A DNA stretch of 64,000 nucleotides from Eutreptiella sp. 'Long Island Sound 2002' (Eukaryota > Euglenozoa > Euglenophyceae > Eutreptiales > Eutreptiaceae): positions 21,157,348 through 21,221,347 of the forward strand of contig OZ038387.1 of the NCBI GenBank assembly GCA_964036045.1. The letters are read 5' to 3'. Below are positions 44,143 through 53,892 of the stretch, in pieces (within the stretch, counting starts at the first letter, position 1; every line of letters starts with the position of its first letter). The notes under the pieces were generated by a model. It made no database searches. It saw only the letters and a list, made by a program, of their open reading frames with translations, and was not told the origin of the DNA. A program made the translations under genes and the position numbers.

Positions 44143-44832
44143 CTAGGCGTTCTGACCTCCAGCGGCTGCGTTAACATTGTGAACACAGCCTGATTCGTCG
44201 ATCCACTCATCTTGGAACGGATCATCCGCTGGATTCAGGGCATTCTCGACATAATCTCGATCCGCATCGGACACCTGATCTGCACCTGAGACCTGATCCA
44301 CACGATGATTGCCCTTTCCACGTCCACGGCCACGGCCGCCGGATGATGGACCACCACCGTCGCCACGCCCTCTGCCCTTACCAGAGAAAGGGGTTCCTGA
44401 AGGATTTCCCTTACCTTTACCCTGTGATCCTGGAGCATTTCCTTTGTTTGTACCGGATTGAGGGGTTTTGCCTGAATTTCGATTTCCGCCTCCGGCGTTG
44501 CCATTGGGACTTGTCTGGCCGTTTGGCTGCCCACCGGAGCCGGATGGAGTCCGATTTCCCTTGCCTTGGGATCCGCCAGGGCCTCCGGTATTTTTGTTTC
44601 CACCGGAGGGGGTCGGATTACCCTTTCCCCCCTTTGCACCATGCACCTGTCTGTCATTCCTGTCTGAATTCTGCGAATTACTGACATTTTCACCAATCAC
44701 CTTGTGATCGTAAGCAGACCATCGGTGATTACCAGTAGAATGCGTCTTAGCTCGGTTCGTAGAACCTAAAAGAAGGCAGATGCTACAATGATCCTGAACA
44801 TTCCGGGTGTCATTCACCTTTTTGTTGCCCTT
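44143..44832 (-). CDS. Nucleocapsid-like segment between in-frame TGA and TAG
   Basis: It is in frame with both gag and pol. It begins KGNKKVNDTRN and has a possible zinc site (CSICLLLGSTNRAKTHSTGN then H: C-x2-C-x11-H-x4-H), which is not the usual CCHC knuckle. The rest is rich in Gly, Asn, Ser, Lys and Arg, with a GRGRGDGG/GRGRGRGKG basic tail. This composition fits RNA binding. There is no ATG near its start, so expression needs readthrough of the TGA or an intact gag codon in other copies. It ends at TAG 44143-44145, followed by a strong hairpin. Confidence 0.7.
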   Translation of the reverse strand, partial: KGNKKVNDTRNVQDHCSICLLLGSTNRAKTHSTGNHRWSAYDHKVIGENVSNSQNSDRNDRQVHGAKGGKGNPTPSGGNKNTGGPGGSQGKGNRTPSGSGGQPNGQTSPNGNAGGGNRNSGKTPQSGTNKGNAPGSQGKGKGNPSGTPFSGKGRGRGDGGGPSSGGRGRGRGKGNHRVDQVSGADQVSDADRDYVENALNPADDPFQDEWIDESGCVHNVNAAAGGQNA

Positions 44833-47178
44833 TCAGGCCCCATTTTGGGTGTTTTGCTGGGTATTCTTGTTTCCCCCAAGACCCTCATGGAAATTTTGAT
44901 TGGCGGCGTCAGCGAGCCTCTCAACCTCTTCCCACAGTTCCTGCGGGGTGAACGAAAACACCCAGTTCCTGGCCTTCAGGCGATGGCCGTGGAAACTTAC
45001 TCCCCTATTGAGGACTTGGACAAACAAGTTCCGATCCTCGTGTTCATTAAACTTGATTTTCCACGTGTTTTCAGTGAATTTCACCTTGGTAAACGACGTG
45101 GGGGAACACTTTTGAAGTGATTCCCTGACGGTGAACCTGTTGGCCGAGGCGTCGAAGCCATCGACCTCCGCCCACCAGGTCTTGACCTTTTCTTCGGACT
45201 GTTTATTCCGAAGGGTGGCGGCGGTTTCTGAGGGGATCTTGTCAAAAATCAGATTTTTCAGCTCGGCACTGGAAAATTTTTCGCCTGAATGTTCAGATTC
45301 TTCTACGAGATTCCAGAAGCGCTGTCTCTTGTCCTGCACTTCGTGCAAGATTAATCGAGAGAATGAAGGAAAATTCTTCAACATCTGGTGGTAGTGGTCC
45401 TCAGGCAGCCGGGATCCACGTACCTCCAACTGTTCCCACACCTCATCAAAGGTAAGGGGGGAACTTGAATCTTCACGATCACTCCAGGTCCTGAGCCAAG
45501 TGTTGGCCGGCGCTCCCTCAAGGCAGTCCAAGAGCGCCATCAGGAACTGATCATCCTGGAGTTTTTGAGTCTTAACCCACAGTTTAAATTCCCGTTGGAA
45601 CTGAGGCCAACGTCTGGGGTTCCCATTATACTTTGGTTGCTTGGCAACCTGACGAAGTCGCAATGAAGTAGGATTTAGAAGTGAATCCAGCCCAACACCG
45701 GCCGTAATGGCAGACACCTTGGCGGCATCATTAGCCACACCAGCTCCGGCGAGGGTCTGGGCGAGCAACATCTGGGCTATTGCATTGGAATCAACAGCAG
45801 GAAGGGCAGTACGGGAGGCAGTTCGCTTGGCATTCTGAACCTCAGTCCTAGCCTTCGCCGACCTACTCTGAGATCGAGAGATTGTAACCCTTTCCTTTAG
45901 CTTAGTCCTGCTGAATCTAGCATCGGTGGTCTTAGAGTCCACCGAAGGAGCAATCGAAAAAATTTCTGTCGCCTCCTCCGACGGTTCTGTTGTTTGTTCC
46001 ACCGATGATGCGCCCTCAGATCGCATGTGGGTCTTGAAAAGATCTTTAATTCCCAGCGTCTGAATGATGAGTTGCATTTGATCTTTGAGCAATTGGAGCT
46101 CAGTATCTCGCTGTAATCTGCAAGAGCAGTCGGCGGGACAGTACATACCGTGCCCTGAAGGGCCTGAGCAGGCTGTTGGACCGCTAATCTCAGTGGTTCG
46201 CAGCCAGGAGTCCACTTGGGGAGCTCCTTCAGTCCTAATTTCCAGGCTTGCCTGCCTGGCTGCCTCTAAAATTCCTTCCTCAACCGCGGCGGCTAGATCG
46301 TCGCGGATGGAAACAGAGGGATGAGGGGCGGAGGGCCCGGCAACAGGTGCCTTGGTCTTCTCCTTCGGGAAGGGACTTGCCTCCCAGATCTGCAAAAAAA
46401 TGGCAAAAGATTCATCTTCTTGAGAACACCACCACATCCTGGTATTAATTTCTTCTTGAAGAAGGAAAAAATATTCAAATAAAAAATCAGAGGCAATTCT
46501 TTCTTGACCTATCAGCTTAGACGTGGCTAATAGACAAAGGGCCTCAAGCGCCTCAAGGTTACGGGTCACTTCTGAAGACAAATGGTTGTCCAATTGTGCC
46601 CATGAGGCTGGTCGATTGTAGTTAGGTACCTCACCTGGACCACCCATCTCAATGTCGTCAATGTCGGCTTCAATGGTCTCGAATGTGGGACATTGGTAAG
46701 GGATGTGGGTACCTGCCAGCTCCGTAAGGTCCACCGGAGCGTTGCCATCGGCGTAGGCTGGGAGATTCCAGCTGCTTGATGGCCGATTTCGACTGGGATC
46801 TTGATTGTAATCTGGGCCTCCACAGCTGCTGATTTGTGCCCTTCTTGGGCAATTTGGGCTTGCGCAAGGCATTCCTCTCAAGGCCTCGTTCGCACAGCAC
46901 CACGGCAGCGTAATCGTTACGTCTCCGGAGGTGGCGGAGTCTACGGGGCCGTACTGGGGAGCTAGCTGTGGTTGGGACACCAAAGGAACAACATTCAGGT
47001 AGCCTCTGCTACCATGAAAGTGCTGCCCTGGGTCGTTGAGGGTGCCGGAGGGCTCGGGGCCGGCAAGACCAGTGGGGCAGGCACGCGAGGAGTCTCCCTG
47101 GATGTTGTTATTGGGGGTAGAACCGGATACTCGAACACCAACGGAGGCGAGAGCAGCAACAACTGAAGCAAGGTCCAT
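44833..47178 (-). CDS. gag: Gag polyprotein of the chromovirus-type element
   Basis: The 781-codon frame starts at an ATG in strong context (A at -3, G at +4), 164 nt before the 5' LTR ends. It therefore encodes its first ~54 residues in the LTR and the next few across the PBS (…HF/HGSRGYLN). Residues ~515-680 form a typical retrotransposon capsid region (…RRWPQFQREFKLWV…LLDCLEGAPANTWLRTW…). A central segment (~350-375) looks helical. It ends at TGA (44833-44835), and the same frame continues at once into the nucleocapsid-like segment. Gag should form the particle and bind genomic RNA. At ~780 residues it is longer than most Gypsy Gags. Confidence 0.9.
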   Translation of the reverse strand: MDLASVVAALASVGVRVSGSTPNNNIQGDSSRACPTGLAGPEPSGTLNDPGQHFHGSRGYLNVVPLVSQPQLAPQYGPVDSATSGDVTITLPWCCANEALRGMPCASPNCPRRAQISSCGGPDYNQDPSRNRPSSSWNLPAYADGNAPVDLTELAGTHIPYQCPTFETIEADIDDIEMGGPGEVPNYNRPASWAQLDNHLSSEVTRNLEALEALCLLATSKLIGQERIASDFLFEYFFLLQEEINTRMWWCSQEDESFAIFLQIWEASPFPKEKTKAPVAGPSAPHPSVSIRDDLAAAVEEGILEAARQASLEIRTEGAPQVDSWLRTTEISGPTACSGPSGHGMYCPADCSCRLQRDTELQLLKDQMQLIIQTLGIKDLFKTHMRSEGASSVEQTTEPSEEATEIFSIAPSVDSKTTDARFSRTKLKERVTISRSQSRSAKARTEVQNAKRTASRTALPAVDSNAIAQMLLAQTLAGAGVANDAAKVSAITAGVGLDSLLNPTSLRLRQVAKQPKYNGNPRRWPQFQREFKLWVKTQKLQDDQFLMALLDCLEGAPANTWLRTWSDREDSSSPLTFDEVWEQLEVRGSRLPEDHYHQMLKNFPSFSRLILHEVQDKRQRFWNLVEESEHSGEKFSSAELKNLIFDKIPSETAATLRNKQSEEKVKTWWAEVDGFDASANRFTVRESLQKCSPTSFTKVKFTENTWKIKFNEHEDRNLFVQVLNRGVSFHGHRLKARNWVFSFTPQELWEEVERLADAANQNFHEGLGGNKNTQQNTQNGA
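46995..47014 (-). other. Primer-binding site (Met-tRNA-like)
   Basis: TGGTAGCAGAGGCTACCTGA starts directly after the 5' LTR's terminal CA. Its first part resembles the TGGTATCAGAGC primer sites that pair with initiator Met-tRNA in many retrotransposons. It lies within the gag reading frame. Confidence 0.7.
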
Positions 47179-47546
47179 GCTGATTGTGGTCCGGCAGAAA
47201 ATCCCAGTCTATGAAGAAAATTGATGCGAATTATTCTAAATACATCTGAGTGTCCAAAACTGTCTGAAAAGATTTAAATAATCCAATTATGTAAAAATGT
47301 TTGGCCGATCTGGCCCGCGAGCGCGCGTCAGCGGCAAATGGCGATTCCAGCTAAAATAGCGGAACGCGGCGGATTTACGGGAAATGGACCGCGGAATCAA
47401 ATCCAGCATATCAGAAATATATAGGAAATATCCTGAGACTGAGCTGCGAGGCGGCGATTCCGCCGAAGCAAAGAAAATGACCAAAATGTAGCCAATCTGG
47501 GCAGAATGTCAGAAAATCTGAGCAGATGGGGCTAGCCGCACTTACA
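47015..47546 (-). repeat. 5' LTR (532 bp)
   Basis: Ends are TGTAAGTGCGG…CACTTTCA on the minus strand. It differs from 36764-37295 at four sites. It contains a TATA-like sequence at 47415-47425 and the gag start codon at 47178-47176. Confidence 0.95.
47415..47425 (-). promoter_or_regulatory. TATA-like box in the LTR
   Basis: CCTATATATTT on the minus strand lies about 120 nt inside the LTR and ~240 nt before the gag ATG, a plausible U3 promoter position. The same motif is in the 3' LTR. Confidence 0.4.
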
Positions 47547-47551
47547 CAACC

Positions 47552-50500
47552 CCGGCCCGAAGGGGGCCAAACAAACAACGCGCGCACCAAGACCGGCCAG
47601 AGGAAAAGGTGAGGCGCACCAGAACGCGCCCGGGAGGCCGGCCCGCCCGACCTGGCCAGAAGAGGCACGCACACGCACACACGCACGGGACCCGGGCGTG
47701 GCGTCCTTGGACCCGAAAGGAGCATGTGGGCGCTCACACGAAACAGCCCCGGTGCACCGGCCGAGTCCCCCGTCGAAAGACGTGCGGTACAGGAAACCGG
47801 ACGCGTTAGTGACCGGATCCACACACACAGACCACCGCAGCGCACGCAGCCCAAGACGGACGCCCGAGGAACCCGCCAGGGACAACCCCATCCTGGGGCC
47901 CCGAACGGGTATGACGCGGAGCCAACCGAGCAACCCTGCCTCGGCTGGGGCCAGCGTCAGGCACAAAGCGCCCGGTTCTCGGCCGGCCTCCACGTGCCCC
48001 GCGCAGCCGCCCAGTAAATCCGAGGGCGCAAGCCCCCGGGATGGGAGAGGGCACCACAGCGTCGGGAAAGCCGACCGTAGCAACGAGAGCGACCGGACCT
48101 GCCGAGGCGCGCTGCACCAACGCGGGGCCGCCAGGCACGCCAGAGAGGCACGCCGCCGGCCACAACCAAGGCACACGGACAGGTGCCAAGCAACAACGAC
48201 CACCGGGTGCCGCAAACCAGGGCAGCGCGCACAACACGCAACCAGCCACGGCACAGGAACAGGTGCCAGGCAACAACCGACCCACACACCACAAACCCCA
48301 GCCAGGAGTGGCGGGGTACAAGCGGAGCACGCACACAAACACACACACCCCAACATCCCAGCCAGGAGTGGCGGGGCGCAGCCAAAACCGGAGCCCAAGC
48401 ACACACACCCGCAACGCACACCCCAGCCGGGAGTGCCGGGCTACAGGAGGGGCGCGCACACAAACGCACACAGACCCCAACAGCCCAGCCAGGAGTGGCG
48501 GGGCGAGGCCGAAACCCGAGCCCAAGCACACACACCCACACCGCACACCCCAGCCAGGAGTGGCGGGGTACAAGCGGAGCGCGCACAGGAAAACACACAC
48601 AGCCCAACAACTCAGCTAGGAGAGGCGGGGTTCAGCCGAGACCCGAGCCCAAGCACACACACCCAAACAGCACACCCCAGCCAGAGGTGGCGCAGTACAA
48701 GCGGAGCGCGCACACGCACACACACACACACACCCCAACACCCCAGCAGGGAGTGGCGCGGCGCAGCCGAAACTCGAGCCCAAGCATAACGCAGACCCAC
48801 CCACACCGCAAACGCCAGCCAGCAGTGGCGGGGCACCAGCGGAGCACGCAGACAAATGCACACACACACCCCAACACCCCAGCCATGAGTTGCGGGGCGC
48901 AGCCAAAACCTGCGCCCAAGCACACACACCCACACCGCACATGCCAGCCAGGAGTGCCGGGGTACAAGCGGCGCGCGCACACAAACACGCACACCTCAAC
49001 AGCCCAGCCAGGAGTGGCGGGGTACAAGCGGGGCGCGCACACAAGCACACACACACCCCAACACCCCAGCCAGAAGTGGTGGGGCGCAGCCGAAGCCCGA
49101 GTGCAAACACACACACCCACACCGCACATCCCAGCCAGGGGTGGCGGGGTACAAGCGGGGCGCGCACACAAGCACACACACACCCGAATAACCCAGCCAT
49201 GAATGGCGGGGCGCAGGCGAAGCCAGGGCCCAAGCACACCCACCCACACCGCACACCGCAGCCAGGAGTGGCGGGCTAATAGCGGAGCGCGCACACCAGC
49301 ACACACACACCCCAAAACCCCAGCGAGAAGTAGCGGGGCGCAGCCGAAATGCGAGCCCAAGCACACACACCCATGCCGCACACCCCAGCCAGGGGTGGCG
49401 GGGTACAAGCGGGGCGCGCACACAAGCACACACACACCCCAACACCCTAGCCAGGAGTGGCGGGGTGCAGCCGAAGCCAGGGCCCAAGCACACCCACCCA
49501 CACCGCACACCCCAGCCAGGAGTGGCGGGATAAAAGCTGGGCGCGCACACAAGCACGCACACAACCCAACACGCCAGTCAGAAGTGGCGGGGCGCAGCCG
49601 AAACCCGAGCCCAAGCACATACATCCATGGCGCACACCCTAGCCAGGGGTGGCGGGGTACAAGCGGGGCACGCACACAAGCACACACATACCCCCCAACA
49701 CCCGAGCCAGGAGTGGCCGGTCGCAGCCGAAGCCAGGGCCCAAGCCCACCCACCCACACCGCACATCTGAGCCAGAAGTGGCGGGGTACAAGCAGAGCGC
49801 GCACACAAACACACACACACACACACCCCAACACCCCAGCCAGGAGTTGCGGGGCGCAGCCGGAACCCGAAGCAAGGCACACACACCAACACCGCGCACT
49901 CCAGCCAGGATTTGCGGGGTATCAGCGGAGCGCGTTCACAAAGACACCACATCCCAACATCCCAGCCCGGAGTTGCGGAGCGCAGCCGAAATCCAAGCCC
50001 AAGCACACACAACCACGCCGCACACCCGAGCCAGGAGTAGCAAGTACAAGCGGGGCGCGCACATGCACACACAAACACCCGAACACCCCAACCGGGAGTG
50101 GCGGGGCGCAGCCAAAACCCGAGCCCAAGTACACACACACACGCCGCAAACTCCAGCCAGGAGTGGCGGGGTACAAGCGGAGCAAACAAACACACACACA
50201 CCCCAACACCCCAGCGAGGAGTGGCAGTGAGCAGCCGAAGACACACCCACCCACACCGCACACTGCAGCCAGGAGTGGCGGGCTACAAGCGGAGCGCGCA
50301 CACAAGCACACACACACCGCAACACCCCAGCCAGAAGTGGTGGGGCGCAGCCGAAACCAGAGCTCCAGCACACACAACCACGCCGCACACCCCAGCCAGG
50401 TATGGCGGGGTACAAGCAGGGCGCGCACACAAGCACACACACACCCCAACACCCCAGCCAGGAGTGGCGGGGCGCAGCCGAACCCAGGGCCCAAGCCTAC

Positions 50501-51404
50501 CCACCCACACCGCACACCCCAGCCAGGAGTTGCGGGGTACGAGCGGAGCGCGCACAAAAGCACACACACACCCCAACACCCCATCCAGAAGTGGCGGGGC
50601 GCAGCGGAAGCCCGAGCCCAAGCACAAGCACCCACGCCGAACACCCAAGCCAGGGTTCGCGGGGTACAAGTGGGGCACGCACACAAGCAGACACACACCC
50701 CAACACCCCAGCCAGAAGTGGCGGGGCGCAGCCGAAACCCGAGCCCAAGCACACACACCCAAACCGCACACCCCAGCCAGGAGTGGCGGGGTACAAGCGG
50801 AGCGCGCACACAAGCAAACACACACCCCAACACCCCAGCCAGGAGTGGCAGGGTGCAGCCCAAATTTTGGGCCAAAGCACAACCCAGACGCAAACACAAG
50901 CGCCACACAACAGTAGGAAACCCAGTGTCCATAGCCCGGGCACTGAGGCAGCCGGCGCCATGCAGGTGACCCGGCCAAACGAGATCTGGAGCCCGGGGGT
51001 AAGGCTGCATCCTAAGTCCGGCGCTGCTTTGGGACTCGAGGAGGAGCGTGCGACACCCAAGAGCCTCGGAACCCTAGTACCAAGAACATGCATGCATGCC
51101 TTGGGAACGGGTTACGCCAGGAACTCCTATGAACCCCTAGGAGTCCGCCCAAAGGAGGGGACGTGCGCAAGCACGGGGGCACGGCCCCCCGGCATGACAA
51201 GTATGACACGCTGGCGGCAATCAGCCCTCCCGGTGTTGCCCGGGGCCGCTTTGTTGGGGCCAACCTGTCAGGTCTAGCGGGATGTAAGTCGCCTCCCCTC
51301 TTCAAGCGCGGAGCGTCTTCCTGTTCGTCAAAGCGGCAACACCAGCGGGGACAATGCGGCGCCTGTCCATGACGTAGTGCACCTACCTGCACCTACCTAC
51401 CTAC
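47552..51404. repeat. Satellite block A, right part
   Basis: It is the continuation of 32461-36763 beyond the inserted Gypsy element, and is closely similar to 55767-59864. It comprises ~740 bp of unique-like GC-rich sequence (including the head shared with block C), the ~125-bp satellite, and a ~530-bp tail ending in (CCTA)n directly before integrase sequence. Confidence 0.85.
48290..50875. repeat. ~125-bp dimeric satellite array, about 20 units
   Basis: Two related half-units of 60-65 bp alternate. Both start CCAGCCAGGAGTGGCGGGG; one continues TACAAGCGGAGCGCGCACAC and the other CGCAGCCGAAACCCGAGCCC. Copies differ by point changes. Stop codons are nearly absent in several frames of both strands, giving long artificial frames (for example 49203-50969 plus and 49922-51010 minus). 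Confidence 0.9.
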
Positions 51405-52165
51405 CTTTCATCAGAATCCTCAGGTTCTGCTCAAACACACGGTTCTGTCTCTCGCACAGAGGATTAGAAGTGTGAGTGTAGGGCACACCTGGGGTTACAT
51501 GGACGCTCAGGGCGTCCAGTACTCGCTTGTACCATCCGTTGTCACTCCGGATACGTACGTACTCGTCAGAGTGCACCTCCTTAGGTGCCCCATAGTGTTC
51601 GAACCGTTGTTCAACCATAATTTTCACAGTCTGGTCCCCTGTGATCTTTTTGGTGCAGGGGAACGACGGGTGAAACGGGTCAGGCCAAAGGTGACAACCA
51701 AACAAATGTGATAACCACCAAGCTTAGGCAGACCGTGGATGGAATCCGAGTACAACAGAGAATTAGCCCAGTAGGGAATAGGCAGACTGGAGACCAGTCC
51801 CCGGTCACGTGAGTCGCTCTGTTTGCTGGCGTGACAACCACAGGAGTCCACTATGGACTGCATACGAGCATCTAGCTCAACACAGGTTGCTCAGGAGTAG
51901 AAACGCTCCCTAAAAAAGTCAACAGACCAGTTGCACCCTGTGTGCCCAGAACTGAAATGGGCCCATTGTAGGCATCAATCCAGTCGTGCCTCAGGCACAA
52001 CTATACGGTCTTCATGATACAGATATTGATTATCTTTATACCAACGGTCGCCGTCTATCAGGCCTGCCTCTAGGCCATCACTGAGGGAGTTGAGTACGCA
52101 TTTGTACTACGCATGGTAGTCCCTCAGACTCCAGCCCTCCAGTTCACCTGCACTGCGCATGTATA
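51405..52165 (-). pseudogene. Gypsy family-2 integrase N-terminal fragment
   Basis: It covers the integrase from the AQLDLSM region to …NLRILMK, where block A begins. It contains the zinc region and the first core aspartates, and retains CERQNR (Glu present), but has frame breaks (frames 51397-51705 and 51624-51863 are in different phases). At 52165 it is joined abruptly to the C-terminal end of another integrase copy, marking a tandem-duplication junction. Confidence 0.8.
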
Positions 52166-53892
52166 GATCCAGCTGGGCGGGGTTAGTAGCTGTCCCTCGT
52201 TGTTCTCAACAAGGTAGGAACGAAAGATGGGGTTGATACTCCCATCTGGCTGTATAAAGGCGGACATGGGCTCGCAGGCTGCCTCAAATAGCCCATATTC
52301 GTCCCACAGGGTAAGGAATTTCCAGCCCTGTTTATACTCGTGGCGTGCAATACCTGCAACCACGCAGTGGCCATCGACTGCCGTCTCATTGGCAGTCATT
52401 TCTTTGAGTTCGTCTGCCTCCTCAATGCTGGCAGCGTTCTCTAGGTCGATGCGCTCGACCTCTCTGTCAGACAGACGCCACTCGTCCGAGGACAGTTCGT
52501 CAGGCGAGTAGTACTGTCTCAGCTGTTTAGGTGCACAAAGCAGTCCTCCACCTAGGCGGGGACTGCACCTCACATGGATCCTGGATCCATCTATCTTTAC
52601 AATGCGGTAAGGCCCGAAGTAAGGGTCTTGCAGACAGTTGCGGGGCCACATAGGCAATCGCAAGTGGTGTACCAACACAAGGTCCCCTACCTTCAATGTG
52701 GCAGGACATCTCGTGCAGTTGCGCCTAGTCAACTCTCATTCTCGAACGTGTTTCAGGTTAGCTCTAGCCAGGTTAGCCAGGTCCTGCCTATGCTCCAGCC
52801 AGTCCCCTACGGGGCTTTTGTAGTCCTCTGGAAAAGGGGTTTTGAAGAAGCAAGCAGGACGCCCCCCATGGAACAGTTCGTGGGGGGTAGAGCCAGCCGA
52901 AGAACTCTCCTGAGAGTTCATGGTTAGGACAGCCCAGGGTAACAGGCGTACCCGATCTTTCGTACGCTTCTCTTTCATCAGAATCCTCAGGTTCTGCTCC
53001 AACACACGGTTCTGTCTCTCGCACAGAGGGTTAGAAGTGTGAGTGTAGGGCACACCTATGGTTGCATGGGCGCTCAAGGCGTCCAGTACTCGCTTGTACC
53101 ATCCGTTGTCACTCCGGATACGTACGTACTCGTCAGAGTGCACCTCCTTAGGTGCCCCATAGTGTTTGAACCGTTGTTCAACCAGAATTTTCACAGTCTG
53201 GTCCCCTGTGATCATTTTGTTGCAGGGGAACGCACGGGTGAAACGGGTCAGGCCACAGGTGACAACCAAACAAATGTCATAACCACCAAGCTTAGGCAGA
53301 CCGTGGATGAAATCCACGTACAACAGAGAATGAGCACAATAGGGGATAGGCAGACTGGAGACCAGTCCCCGGTCCGGTGAGTCGCTCTCTTTGCTGGCGT
53401 GACAGCCACAGGAGTCCACTATAGACTGCATACGAGCATGTAGCTCAACACAGGTTAGTCGGGAGTAGAAACGCTCCCTAAAAAAGTCAACAGACCGGTT
53501 GCACCCTGTGTGCCCAGAACTGAAATGGGCCCACTGTAGGCAACCACCTAGCGGTGGCTCGGGCACAACTATACGGTCTTCATAATACAGATATTGGTTA
53601 TCTTTATACCAACGGTCGCCGTCTATCAGGCCTGCCTCTAGGCCATCACTGGGGGAGTTGAGTACGCATTTGTACTCCGCATGGTAGTCCCTCAGACTCC
53701 AGCCCTCCAGTACACCTGCAGTGCCCATGGATAGGTCCAGCTGGACGACCATGCGCTGGAACGCCTCTTTGGCCTACACCTCCGAGCTCTCACCTAAGAG
53801 GGCGTCGAAGTTGTTATGAGATATATAGTCAGCCATCTCGTTCTTTATACACTGTATATGGTGGACAGTCAGCCTGAACTGACTGAGGTAGG
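52166..53892 (-). pseudogene. Gypsy family-2 integrase, copy 2
   Basis: From the end of RNase H (TYLSQF region at 53892) to near the C-terminus (EGQLLT at 52166). Frames 53752-52736 and 52732-52124 share one phase and are separated by a single TGA, where copy 1 reads Arg. A further TAG lies upstream near 53775, where the copy at 60650-60700 reads Leu. It has an intact CERQNR motif and the SDEYVRIRSDNG region. The last ~15 residues present in copy 1 are lost at the 52165 junction. Confidence 0.85.

Larger units (their letters stand above)
36764..47546 (-). mobile_element. Young 10.78-kb Ty3/Gypsy chromovirus-type retrotransposon
   Basis: Two 532-bp LTRs with TG…CA ends differ at four positions. 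The element is flanked by the 5-bp duplication CAACC (36759-36763 and 47547-47551). It interrupts block A at a point where block B is continuous (near 55766). Minus-strand order: 5' LTR, PBS, gag, Gly/Arg-rich nucleocapsid segment, protease, Dam-like domain, RT, RNase H, integrase, chromodomain, 3' UTR, polypurine tract, 3' LTR. All coding segments share one reading frame broken by one TGA and one TAG. Confidence 0.95.

Noticed and set aside
39160-47178. Non-standard genetic code (TGA or TAG as sense)
   Set aside because: The 1660-codon Pol frame and the 781-codon Gag frame contain no internal TAG, TGA or TAA, and Pol itself ends in TGA while an integrase frame ends in TAA. Local readthrough or mutation is the simpler reading.
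48290-50875. CRISPR-like array
   Set aside because: Units are head-to-tail satellites with related half-units and no unique spacers, in a eukaryotic setting.
49203-50969. 588-residue plus-strand frame with His/Thr/Pro repeats, and its counterparts at 56399-57742 and 57809-59737
   Set aside because: The satellite unit nearly lacks stop codons in several frames and its period is not a stable multiple of three, so the protein text changes phase from unit to unit. Opposite-strand frames are equally long. No coding signature is present.
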